Assembly: GCA_021397835.1 (NCBI GenBank)
Contig: JAJFZO010000407.1
Span: 3,410,001-3,474,000, forward strand
DNA: 64,000 bases
Direction: 5' to 3'
From: Moringa oleifera
Lineage: Eukaryota > Streptophyta > Magnoliopsida > Brassicales > Moringaceae
Shown: one piece after another, positions 13,184 to 24,348 of the stretch
How the letters are laid out: each line of letters starts with the position of its first letter
Position numbering within the stretch: position 1 is the first letter of the stretch
Made by a program: the position numbers and the translations under genes
The notes under the pieces: model-generated
The model's database searches: none
The model's input: only the letters and a program-made list of their open reading frames with translations
Told to the model about the DNA's origin: nothing

Positions 13184-15465
13184 TTCTATCCTGCGAGAGA
13201 GAGAGAGAGAGAGGGCTAAAACCCTGATGACGATAACGGAGCGAGCACAGAGTCGGAAGACGATAGTTCAAAACCCTTTCCAGACTATGCGGTTGTTCAT
13301 TTTCACGTTGGGCCATCGATTGATCATTCAAAACGGTATCGTTTATATGACCAAGGCTAAGCCCGTCTACCTACCCCAAACTCTTAAGCCTAGACCCAAT
13401 TACCTCCCAGATCCAAAAAAACAAAGGGTAGGGCTCCATCCATTTCTTAATTTATTAGATCATATTACCGAGTTGCTGATTAATTAACATTAATAAACAT
13501 AAAAATATTTATATTTTCAGAAATATAATTATATTAATTTAATTAAATTTCATTTAAATTAATATAAATTTTGTTATGCTCTTTTCTCTTTTTTATTTTG
13601 AAAGTGCTTACTTTAACATTCGAAGATGAACAACTCATAAAAAAAAAAAAAACCTTCAATTTTCTGACAAAAAGTATTTAAAATAAAAAAGATATATATT
13701 TTTTAAAAAAGAAAAAATAAAAAATTTAAACTATATATTTTGTTAAAGTGGTGCATTTTGAAACATCAATTAGATTAATTGTACATTTTATATTTTAATA
13801 TAATTAGATTTAAATTTATAAAAAAATAAAAAATATTAAAGTTAAAAATATTATAAAATAAAATTTGAATTAATTTTTTTCAAAAGTATTTCAAAAACTT
13901 AAATTTATTCAAATTAAACAAATAAATTCAAAATAAAGTATGTATTTCGTTTAAGTTTTTTTAAAATTATTTCAATAATGATAACATCATTAATTTTTTA
14001 TAAGTTAAATTTTAATTTAAATAAAATTAAATAATTAAAAAATAATTAAATCTATATTTTTTTTTTTGAAAAAATCAAGGGTTTCTAAATGGATTGTATT
14101 GGGTTAAATTTGTCTTGGAATCCTGATCCTTCACTACGAGGCCTGATTCGCACTGGATGAAGCCTTCTTGATCTTGGGCTTAGCTTAGATTTATTTACAA
14201 ATTCATATAATCTTATTGTAAATTTAAATTATAATAAATTGAATTCCACGACCCAGCGACTTGTTTGGAATCAGGTGGATGTGCCTTTCAGTGGCTGGTC
14301 ATATCATACGCATTAAATGAATGGCAGGCAAACACATCTTTATTAGTGAGGCATGGGTGTTGAAGTTTTTTTAAAAAATAGTGGCAAGTGATAATTTAAT
14401 AAAATTAAAATAAATATTATATTAAAATTTAAATTTTATTTTATGTATTAAATAAATTTTAATATTTTAAAAAATAACAAATAAAATTTTAAATTATTAA
14501 TTTGAATCAAAATAAATTTTATCTTAAATGATTTTGAAAAATTAAACATATTTTTATTTTAAAAATATTTAAAAATAATACAAAATAAACTATATATTTA
14601 TTTCAAATTTTATTTTAATATTCAAATAATTTATAATTTAAAATTATTTTTATAATTTTTATTCAAATATTTTGTAAAAATATTTTCAATTTTTAATTTT
14701 TTTACAATGATAGCTTGATATTTTTTATTTTTAAAAAATTTAAATCAGAATTTATGGTATAAATTTTTCAATTTTAAAAAATATTGATTTTTAAAAATTT
14801 TTGATTCAATTTAATTTAAATTAATAGTTCAGATTTGACTTTATATTTTTTAAAATAAATTTTAAATTGATAATCTACAATAATAGTGACAAGTTTTATA
14901 TAATTTTTATTTTAAAGTTAATGATTAAAATTGATATTTACATATTTTTATTTTATATTATCATTGTACGAAAACATCCCTCCACCGGATCAGAAACCTT
15001 CACTTGAGTCGAAATCATCCGAAGATCCTTATCCGTCAATGTGGTGTAGACGACCCCCCAGTCACTGGAGAGACTCAAATCGAAACCAAAAAGCTTGGGA
15101 TAGTGACATGGACCCTTTGTGCTTTCAAATGGATCCCACGTGGATTTTATTTTCAAATAAAAAAGAAAAACAACCAGAAAATAACAAGGAAACAAGGGAC
15201 AAACAAGGCGGCGCCACGTGCGTGCACGAGGTGCCATGACGCCATGCAAGCACCACCCCTTCCTTGCCAACTCACGCCACTTGCCGTCACGGTTCCCCAA
15301 GACTACACTGCTGATGCGGCGTCGTTTCCTGTAGCAGACAGACCCAGACCCACTGGTTATCACCTAGCTAAGCTAAAGCTTTGATTTGTAGTCGTAATTT
15401 TTAGGAGCAAATCGTGGGTTGCTGATCGTGATCGTGATCGTGATCGTGATCGTGATCGTGATCGG
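13184..15465. other. Intergenic: TPR gene promoter, AT-rich DNA, then a GC-richer block
   Basis: 13184-13480 is the leader and promoter side of the TPR gene. 13480-14930 is AT-rich with no gene. 14990-15420 is GC-richer, with a G-box core CCACGTG near 15213 and the string GCGGCGTCGTTT near 15316. Open frames here are unlike known proteins on either strand. This block is downstream of the 1589-family gene and could hold its 3' UTR. Confidence 0.5.
15423..15465. repeat. Hexamer microsatellite (GATCGT), about seven copies
   Basis: Perfect tandem GATCGT units directly after the stop codon of the minus-strand 1589-family gene, so they would sit at the start of its 3' UTR, read there as GATCAC... 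units. Confidence 0.9.
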
Positions 15466-15667
15466 CTAGTCTTCGTCGCTGTCTTTTAAGGAGGTATTAG
15501 AGAGCATGGTTTGGATTCTTCTGGCTGTCTCCGTTTCGTTTGCTCTCTCTTTTCTTCTCTTCGCGTAGGCCTCGAAGAACTCCTTGTTCTCCTTCTCCAG
15601 TTCCTGCCACACTGAAACACAAACTCCTCTTCACAGATATCAAACGCAGCTCTTTTACGAGCGTGTT

Positions 15668-15715
<48 letters not shown>

Positions 15716-15925
15716 GACCTGTGGAAGTGATGACAGGCTTGATATTTGCATGCTTGGAGAGAGCATCCATGCACTCTTCTTTGCTCATGTTGAATATCAA
15801 GCACTCCTCTATAAGATGGTGCACCTGCATCATCATCGTAGTCGTCGTCAAGGAAGGCGATCACAGGGAAAAAGGAGTACATAACAACATACCAGATGGA
15901 TATACGAAGCAGAAGAGTCCGCCAT
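15466..15925 (-). CDS. Plant protein 1589 (TIGR01589) family, RPGE-like small protein
   Basis: Three exons, 15893-15925, 15719-15824 and 15466-15611, join in frame to 94 residues and a stop. The protein begins MADSSASYIHL and holds the family signature: VHHLIEECLIFNMSKEECMD, then ALSKHANIKPVITSTVW, then ELEKENKEFFEAYAKRR. The full family length and conserved block make this a confident call even though no single open frame shows it. Intron 2 holds a long GA microsatellite (15669-15717). Family members in Arabidopsis include At3g55240 (PEL/RPGE1), described as a light-signalling repressor of photosynthetic genes; that role is from memory and is not shown by the sequence. The protein lacks any enzyme motif. 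Confidence 0.9.
15669..15717. repeat. GA/CT microsatellite in intron 2 of the 1589-family gene
   Basis: About 49 bp of AG dinucleotide repeat with one interruption (AGCGAG). It begins right at the splice donor of exon 2 (minus-strand GTCTCTCTC), so the intron starts as a pure CT run. Confidence 0.9.
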
Positions 15926-16277
15926 GATCGCACACAGTAGCCGAGCTTGAGACTCCGGTCGTGGGCTTGATGATATGGAATTCAGGATTTATACAGAGGA
16001 AGGAGGTTGAAGAATACTCACGGGAGATGGAAGAGAAGGGAGGAAAAACTATAGAGAAAGTGGGAGAAAAGACCAGAGAGAAAGTGAAAGTCATAGGAAG
16101 AAGAAATGAGAACAATCGGCTGGATCGAAAAATGGTCAAAAATGTAGGTTATATGGCCACTGTGCTTGAAAATGGCTTCCGTTAAAAATCATGGCTCAAA
16201 CATTTCAAATAAATTAATATTTTCATTAGAAGTGGAGTCTTTCATCCTGTGATGTCATCATTATGTGGGGTCCAGTT

Positions 16278-16289
16278 GCCCACGTGGGC
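16278..16289. promoter_or_regulatory. Palindromic G-box upstream of the 1589-family gene
   Basis: GCCCACGTGGGC is a perfect 12-bp palindrome with the CACGTG core, 353 bp before the start codon at 15925. A second ACGT element, TACGTGGCA, lies at 16361-16369. G-boxes bind bZIP and bHLH (PIF-type) factors, which would suit a light-regulated gene. Binding is inferred. Confidence 0.55.
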
Positions 16290-16499
16290 TGAGCCTTATG
16301 ATTGGTCGAGAGGAGATTAGGGTGGATTTTATAAGCAAGCCCCTTAAATTTTAGTTGTCTTACGTGGCAGCTGTGCGACCGTCTACGTTATGTGTGGGGT
16401 CCGCTTAGCTTCCGTCTGAGGAGTTCTTAAATATCGTGCACCGCCGATGCAGCCCTTGACTGGCCCACAATTCGGTCCACGAGTACTAAACGGCCCGTG

Positions 16500-18807
16500 A
16501 GCTGCCGTGTTACCTTTGCAAATGGTGCTTTTACTTTTTGTTTTTCACTTTTCTTGAATTTTTCAAAATATTTTTGTTCGTGTTAATTTAATACAATTAA
16601 TGATTATTTTTTAAAAAAATTATTTATTATTTATATTTATATTATAAATTATTAAAACATTTTTAGTTTTTTATTAAAAATTGTATAAATTCAAATTAAA
16701 AAATTTATGTATTCAACTACCAATGAGATCTGTCCGTGTGGGCACTCTTTTTGTCCCTTTTAGTTTATGGAGACTATTGAAGAAGGAAAGAAAATATTTA
16801 TTTGGTAAGGAATATTGCTTTATCAAAACTTACAATTGAACGAAGACAATAAGGTCCATTATAAAATTAAAAACATTGAAAATTAATCATTTGATAATCT
16901 CTTTAAAAAATTTCTTTTTATAGTTCGCTCGATTATCCACCAAAATCACTATGCATCTATAAGGTTCATGTACTATCAAAATTTTACAATTGCTCCTCTT
17001 TTGGTATCCATTTTATTGTTGGATTATAATTGTTCGCAAGTGCTATTTAACTTATATAAGAAAAGGATGTTGATTCAGTTAATTATAAAAATGAATATTA
17101 CTTATCCATTTATGAATAAAACCCCGTTAAACCATAACTAATCATTAAACTTTTTGTTTCTATTTGGGTTTTGGATTCAGAGTAATCAACATATGAGCCA
17201 ACTCATGATCTTTTTGGGAGCTGATCAGTTCAAATCTTTTAAATGAAAACATTATTCTTTTTAAAAGATAAGCATAGCTCGGATCTCCAAAGAAGTTGCT
17301 ATAATTTTCTGAAGCAAGTAACATGGAGATTTTCCTGAGGGAAGATTGACAACAAATTGGGAAAACAAAAGGGGATTGTACAGACTGTGAAGAACTGCTT
17401 GATTTATATACGAGCCAACCCATGGCTAAAGTATGTACTGGGAATTAATGTGGCTAGGCATGCAGCCCCACTTGCAGGCTGAAAACAAACCTACACGGTC
17501 AATCATGCAGCCTGCACATTTCGTTATCTGAATTACTGCCAATGCATTCCATAGTAGGATATGGGAGATGCTTTAGCTCTTTTCAGAATCATGCCTGGGG
17601 GTTCCAAAACAAAGTGGGGGACTTGGGTGTCGTCTCTGTACCAGATCAGATTAAGTCACATGCAGTTGCTTTACTGGTCCTAACTTGCACACCAATTTTG
17701 GTACATGCACTCTAGTAATGGAATGAAATGAATAAATTCAGACAGGGCAAATGAGAGATAGGGAAAAGAAAAGGAGATGCACCCACCAACTAAACTTTGG
17801 GATTATCGTATTCAGACAGGTTATGCTTGACATTACAGCATCAACGACTTTAACATCTGAGAAATATTTGTTTAGTTAAAGTGATAATATAAGTATTATT
17901 ATGTTTTGTCTCCAATCTTTGTACTTGCAGATAAAATGTTATCAAGGTTAGAACTTTTATGGATGATAAAATATTGGTTGGTGCAATTACAGCCAGAAAT
18001 GATAGGGACATGGCTTGTTGGTTAGCCCGACATCTAGATAATTGAAGAGTACATTTTTTTAACTCTTCATTTTGACATGAAAAACAACTAAGTGCAATTG
18101 CAATTTTTAGAGTCCTCATAAACACGATCAACTGACAGATCTTCATTTTTGTCTGAATTAAACTACAGAAAGTGATGGTTTTGTTGGGTTACCTTCACTC
18201 CTCTGTTCACTCAGAGACCTTGCCACCGTGGGCACATGGTCCTCACCAGGCAAACCTGCCTGAAAGTAGGTTCCTGTTGCTTTAACTCAATCCTGTTTAG
18301 CAATTGAAAGGAAAAGGTGTACAGGAATCTATTAACTAAAAGAGCAGTGGCATCCAGGTCACAGGAGATTACCATTGGATTTTCGGAGATCCTTTGGAAC
18401 AATTTCCAGAAGATAGCAAACAGCAGCTGAAGACATTCCCCTGCTCTATTAACAGAATTCTTGTGCTGATTCAACAAAAGGGTAAAATAATAAATAGTAG
18501 CTTTGTAAGAGTTTGCACATTGAAGAAAGAACATTTCACTGATTTGGGATACAAACAGATGACATTCTATTTCACTTCATAAACATCACAAAACAAACCA
18601 GAAAATTTGAGGTGGGTAGAGATCTATCAGGACCATCATTGAAGAAGAGATTTGGAAAGGCAACAATGTGGACATTTCACTATACAGTAACAAAAGGATT
18701 GATACCACATCAATTTTGACATTTGAAAGATCTGTTGAGGCAAGATTTGTTTTGATCTGTTCATCAGGTTGCCTGTGCTGACTATCAAGAATGATGAGAT
18801 TCTCTAA
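16500..18807. other. Intergenic, no gene recognised
   Basis: AT-rich to about 17150, then mixed composition. Open frames at 17160-17423 and 18211-18534 (minus) match no family I know and lack domain character. The part next to 18807 probably includes the 3' UTR of the kinase gene. Confidence 0.5.
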
Positions 18808-21800
18808 TTAAGTAGGATAGCCAGATCTTCTCAGATCTCTTGTGAAGAAGGGATGTCTTAGTGCTTCCCTTGCTTTGAGTCGCTCTGCCGGTTCATACCG
18901 TAAAAGCCCTTGCAACAAATCTATCAAATCACCAGCAGAGTGATCCACATGCTGCATTATTAGGTTCTGCAACAAAAGTTTCAAGACAAAGCTTACATCT
19001 TCAATGGCACAATTGGGGTGGAGGGAGGACTTTCATGTCAAAACTCTAATGAGTAAATTTGTCCAGGTTATAACAGTCCAGCTGTAGAAGTGATAAAATC
19101 AGAAAAGTAACTGATAATATGCCTGAACATGAACAAGAGAGGTAGGAGATGGATGCTGAATATTGGAGAACAAGATGAATCCATTTAAATCTATTTTAGG
19201 GTCAGAGGAAATAGAACATAGCCATGGATGCTTCAACCAGCATGCTTCTGGAATGAATTTTCAGCATGCTTTTCATGAGTGCCAGTCAAAAATAGCATGC
19301 TGAGAAAAATTTTCCCAATACCAATGGCATTCAAGGAAAAAAATGTTGAGCAAAAACAAGCTAATGCTTCAATCAGGATGCTTCTGAAATGAATTTTCAG
19401 CATGTTTTGCATGACTGACAATCAAAGATAGCACGCTAAGAAAAACTTTCCAAATACCAAGGGCAATTAAGGAGAAAATGTTGACCAAAAACAAGTGGCA
19501 CTGCAAGACCCGACACCCTGAAGCAGAACTTGACGGGTGCACGAATAACTAAGTGGCCAGCAATCAAGCATGCTAACATACAAAAATAGAACAGCAAAAC
19601 TCAACTATATCATGCCAAAATATACTTAGTTATGTTTTCATCACAGTGTGAGGACATCTGGATTCGGGTCTCAATATGGTACAAGAATAGACTCTTCATA
19701 GATTCTGATGGAGAAAACCAGTATTATGGGCAACATATTACCATTTCTTTCAAAATAGTGGTTATCAATGGATAACAGAAATAGCATGTAATTAAATAAA
19801 TCAACATATAATCAGCATTGGCAACGGCTGGTAGTATCTAATTTCATTAAGCAAACTAAGAAGAGAGAGAATCTGAAAAACTACCGGCAGACGAGGCAAT
19901 TTACAAACAGCTCTCATGCTTTCTCTTGAAGTTGAACTATCAGGCCAATCCAATCTTGCACCCCTCCTGAAATATTTCTCAGCACGGCGACTGCAACAAG
20001 GTCAGCAAGCCATGAGAACTATGTCTGAATGAAGATGTACACCAATCTATAGAATGAACAATGTATTTGTCCTTACTCAGCCCTGAGCACCATATGTTGT
20101 GGTAGTGGCCCTAAAACCCTCTCCATCATGGCAAGATGTTCCAAGTTCTCATGAGTTTGGAAGAGTGCCTCACCCTGGACAAAGAGGAAGAAAAAATAAG
20201 ATAAACGTAACTTATGAAACTCAAAATTGATTACAAGTTTAAAAGGAAGCAGTATACCCAAACATCCCGACTAAAGTAGTTTGCTGATGGACTGACATTC
20301 AATGACATTCCTAAATAACAACTGATTCACACCTCTAACGACATTCAATGACATCCCAAAAAGATCATACATTTGTTTTCAACTATCTGAACCTTTCCCT
20401 TAAATTTCTGGGCAGTATAATCACCAAACCACCATCAAGTAAAATTGACGAACTATTGAACTTGACAAGAACAAAACATAAATACAAGTAAAAGGCAGGA
20501 AAAAATACAATCAAGAGGTTACTTACAGAGCAAAGTTCAACAAGTATGCAACCTACACTCCACAAATCACAAGGATAATTCCATCCAAGACCTGAAAAAA
20601 TGTAGCAAAAGAGTTATCATATCTTTATGAGAATAGTAACTTGTAAGGTCTCATGGAGATTATAATTACCCAAGATAACCTCTGGTGCACGGTAATGTCT
20701 TGTTGATACTACATAACTGTGATCCTGGTGTTCAAATGTCGTACTCCCAAAATCAATGAGCTTAATGGCACTTGACTTGGGTAGATTCTTGAAGTAGGAA
20801 CCATCTTTCGTGGGCCGTGATAAAAACTAGACCGCCATAATAGTCAAAAATACAAAATCAATTCAATCCACTAATTAGGTCCTCTTTGTGCACAGTCAAT
20901 TATAAAATATGCTCGGAAGCAAGAGGCTGAAGATAAATACCTTATAATCTGGCACTTTGACATATTCAGAGGAAACGAGAAGAATATTTTCTGGCTTCAA
21001 ATCAGTGTGAATGAGGCGTAAATCATGCATAACTGTGAAAGTTAAATAGGAAACACAATTAGTCAACTAGAAGCATTACTAATTGTAATGGTAATTATTA
21101 AAAACCATGCTTGTCCAAACTTTGCATTTCCAAAAACTGGAAATTTATCGAATTAATTAACTGTTGATGCCTGAATCTCAGCTTTATAAAGAGCATTTGG
21201 GCATCAACTAGACAAGATATAGATGAAAATGGTGCAAGAATTGTCCACACACATGCTACAGACTCCAAAAGTTGTCTGCCAAGCTCCCGAACAAGATCAA
21301 TGGGAAATGAACGGTAGCTGTTTTTGCGGAGAAAATCGTATAAGCTTGGTCCAAGCTTCTCAAATACCTGTTGAAACCATTTAAATTCATCCGCAAGTTT
21401 TTCCTTAACTCACAGAATATTCAGGCATGAAGGAACATGCAATGCCCCTCCAAATCAATCAAATCATGAATACTTCACAATAAATACTTACAATACAAAT
21501 ATGATTACGATAGTCAAACCAATTCCGTATTTGCACACAACTGCAAAGAATGAAACCACTTATACCAAAATCACTCCAATGCAACATTGGATAAGCATAG
21601 GCAAAAAAAGCTGAACATCCTTACCGAGTGCCACCAATATCATGCCTTGCAAGCCTCTGTAGGACATCAATTTCAATCATGGCAGCATCACGATACTTGT
21701 TTATGGAGCGAACAATTTTGATTGCCACAACTTCTTTATTTTCATTGTCAAAACATTCCAATACTTGCCCAAAAGTCCCTGCAGGAATAGCATCCAAGGT

Positions 21801-23403
21801 TTGCAACACAAAGTTTATCCCAAAATTTTATTCAGACTCAATATGTATTTTTGGTGCATGTGGAGCAACTATGCATGACAAGAAGTCAGTTGCACAAACA
21901 AGTATTTTATATCAAATGCATATATATTAACCAAAAGAAGATTAATCTCATAAAAGATGTGAAATTGGAAATACAAACAAAATAAAATAATTGATGAAAA
22001 TGCAAATAAACATGTCAAAAGCCTTCGAGACACAAACCTTCACCCATTTTGCTGAGAATCTGGTCTGCGAGTACAGAAGAAAAGACTATCAAGTAAGGAA
22101 TCATGATATCGCAAACATAGTCAAGACATAAATAAACAAATTCATATTGATTTCAATGAATATTTCTATACATGCATTATTTACAGATTCAAGCTTCTAA
22201 TCTACTTCATGTTTCCAGTGTACATGAGAACTACAAAGGACTGCATTAAGGTGATAGCCATGCCACAATAATTAGCAACCCAAACTAAGATGGATCCAAA
22301 TGGTGATAACACTTAAAAGTCTCAAGAACAACTATTAAACAGTTCAACCTGTGGGATCATTCATGGCTTCCAAAAATTAGCATCTCTTTCTAATCCACAG
22401 ATATAAAAGCTTGAAATGTCTGCATTTGCTTTGTCCACAGAAATAAATTTCAAGGAAAAAAAATCAATGCTTAGCAGTTGTGAATATTCCATCACATTTA
22501 ATAGATCCCATGCATAGAAAGCAATATTCTATAATGCCACTGAGATAAACCTGAAATGACATCAAATAGTAGCCCTATGATAATTAGATGCATTCTTAAC
22601 TGGACCAATTTAATAACTAATATATTTCTCATTCCAGTGTTCTAAACCTAAAGTAAAGAAAAGATAGACTTCATGGTGGAGTCCTTACAGCGAGGAGTTA
22701 AATTTTCCCCAATGGCAAAAACATAATGCCCATCTTTATCATCTGGTCTCCAAGGAGGTGAGCCATGCCGTGGCACTCCCCTGTAAAACATGTTTGGATA
22801 CATGTAATTTGGAATCACACCATTTCCTAATTCCTGACTGCAATATATTGGTGGTGGAAGAACCTGCAGGAGAAAAAGGCAAACAAATGCAGCAAGACCA
22901 CATCAATTTATGGCAGAATATATTTAAATTTGCAACCTGGAATGAAGAATCCCATTTATTAGCATATTTCTCAGGAAACGTAATCTACATAGATCAAAAT
23001 GCATAGATGCAGTTAGTGATAATTCTCAACAAAGAGAAGGAACAAGAACCCTCGCGTATCAATCAGGCTAGAGATATAAATCAAGAATTTTGGAAATTAT
23101 GTAGATTTCATTATAATATAACCAAAAATTGATTTGGGGATAGATGAACTGGCGAAAATAAACGAAAAGATAGCAGCATTCAAATTCGATCATAGTCAAA
23201 GCAAAAATCAACCAATATATCATGAACGCGAATCCACACTTCCCTGTCATCTATACATATATAAATATAGAGCTAGAAACACAAATCGAAACCTTGGCAG
23301 GAGGAAGGAGAGGAGGCGGCACGTCCCATGTCAGCCGAGCCCTCTTTCTCGGGCGCTTGTCCATGTTCTTATGCGGGAATTCTACAATCCTCTGCGTTTC
23401 CAT
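18808..23403 (-). CDS. AFC1: LAMMER (CLK-type) dual-specificity protein kinase AFC1
   Basis: Twelve coding exons join in frame to 435 residues: 23293-23403, 22689-22863, 22038-22064, 21625-21778, 21492-21540, 21253-21367, 20941-21032, 20670-20826, 20527-20591, 20077-20174, 19885-19990, 18808-18966. The basic N-terminus has [13 protein letters not shown]. The kinase domain has GEGTFGQV at 103-110, the VAIK lysine at 125, HTDLKPEN with catalytic Asp220, DFG Asp265, RAPEVILG, and the diagnostic LAMMER box [12 protein letters not shown] at 326-337. These nuclear kinases phosphorylate SR splicing factors. AFC1 rather than AFC2 is chosen from WDxx[20 protein letters not shown] and MVLRADRR. The C-terminus stops soon after the kinase core ([13 protein letters not shown]), shorter than the Arabidopsis AFC1 tail as I recall it. 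Exon 3 is only 27 nt. Confidence 0.95.
19230..19495. repeat. Tandem duplication of about 131-136 bp inside the last AFC1 intron
   Basis: GCTTCAACCAGCATGCTTCT at 19230 recurs as GCTTCAATCAGGATGCTTCT at 19366. Both copies continue in parallel through GAATTTTCAGCATG to an end in CAAAAACAAG (19360 and 19495). The copies differ at many sites, so it is not recent. Confidence 0.85.
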
Positions 23404-23601
23404 ACCTTGCAACCAAATTCCCTCTTTTTGATACACACAATTCGCAGCGAGATCCAACACAATTCAAGAGCCCATGGGATTCACCAAAAATCACAATACA
23501 CAAAAACCGAAATGAAACTTGAGATCAATTTCAAGGGAATCGAGGATAAGATCGTTATCAGAAACCCTAACAATGTTGAAGGGGGGAACTGGGTAAAGCT
23601 T

Positions 23602-23624
23602 GGGGGGGGGGGGGGGGGGGGGGG
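23602..23624 (+). repeat. 23-base uninterrupted G tract upstream of AFC1
   Basis: 23 consecutive G on plus (C on the AFC1 sense strand), about 200 bp before the AFC1 start codon. Such tracts can form quadruplex DNA and are unstable in length; the exact count may also be an assembly artefact. Confidence 0.85.
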
Positions 23625-23635
23625 TAGCACAGAAT

Positions 23636-23726
23636 CTAACCATGATCAGAGGTTGACTCAACCCGATATGGTGGTGAGTTGCTAACCATGGATCAGAGGT
23701 ACTCAACCCGATATGGTGGTGAGTTG
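23636..23726. repeat. 46/45-bp tandem duplication between AFC1 and RPL23A
   Basis: CTAACCATGATCAGAGGTTG at 23636 recurs as CTAACCATGGATCAGAGGTA at 23682. Both run on through ACTCAACCCGATATGGTGGT to GAGTTG. Only a few bases differ, so it is fairly young. It adjoins the G tract. Confidence 0.9.
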
Positions 23727-23749
23727 CTAACCATGGTTAATGTGGGCCC

Positions 23750-24102
23750 GTAAAGTTTTTCATTTGCAGTGTTGCTGGGGACCAGTCATCAAAAGGTTCC
23801 GTTAATGCTCGTGGCGTGGTGGAGCCCATGACGGGTTCACATAAGGGCCCATAAAATGATTACTAGGCTCTTTAGGCCCGAACTTCTTTAGTTAAAATCC
23901 AGCCCATGTTTATCTCCTCGTATTCTGGGATGGCATGAACTAGCCCAGGATTGTAATGTCCATGTAGCCAAACGGTCGAATTGCAGGACATAATTTTTGT
24001 TGGCACGTGCTCTCAACGTTTCTGCTTACGCGTATATATCTGCAGCTATTATTCTTCTTCCTCCCAAAACCCTAGCGACAGCAGTTTCTTTGCTAACAAC
24101 AG
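23750..24102 (+). promoter_or_regulatory. RPL23A promoter and leader with site II and telo-box elements
   Basis: GGGCCCATAAA near 23845, TAGGCCCGAA near 23873 and CAGCCCATG near 23900 are site II-like (TGGGCY) elements, and AAAACCCTAGC at 24066 is a telo-box. This pair is the usual promoter signature of plant ribosomal protein genes. The leader exon appears to end at 24102, with a leader intron 24103-24313 (starting with a CT run) before the start codon at 24349. Confidence 0.65.
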
Positions 24103-24348
24103 GTGCCTTTCTCTCTCGCTCTCTCTCTCTCTCTCTGACATAGGGAGTTATGTATGCAGACATTCAATGTACAAAATTCAAGATACGCTGTGGCTGACCG
24201 GGAATTAGTTTGCTAATTTATTTGTGCTGCATATTGGCCATTTGATGTTATCTAATTTGTATGCTCCATTGGTTCCGTGAGCTGAATTATTGTTGGATGC
24301 TCTGTTTTAACAGGTTAAGTAGGGTTTAGGGTCACTTTGCTTCGCCCA

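Noticed and set aside
14931..15384. Open frames of 102-136 codons on both strands
   Set aside because: GC-richer DNA gives chance frames; no family likeness and no splice partner.
15486..15933. Several overlapping open frames of 89-121 codons at the RPGE-like gene
   Set aside because: They run through the GA repeat intron or use the wrong frame; only the three-exon join gives the conserved protein.
17160..17423. 87-codon open frame on minus in the gap before AFC1
   Set aside because: No family, no conserved domain character, surrounded by noncoding DNA.
23404..23460. Upstream extension of AFC1 exon 1
   Set aside because: The frame is open but has no ATG above 23403; the residues from MET match the family start.
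23134..23685. 183-codon open frame on plus with a poly-Gly run
   Set aside because: Antisense to AFC1 exon 1 and the G tract; shadow frame.
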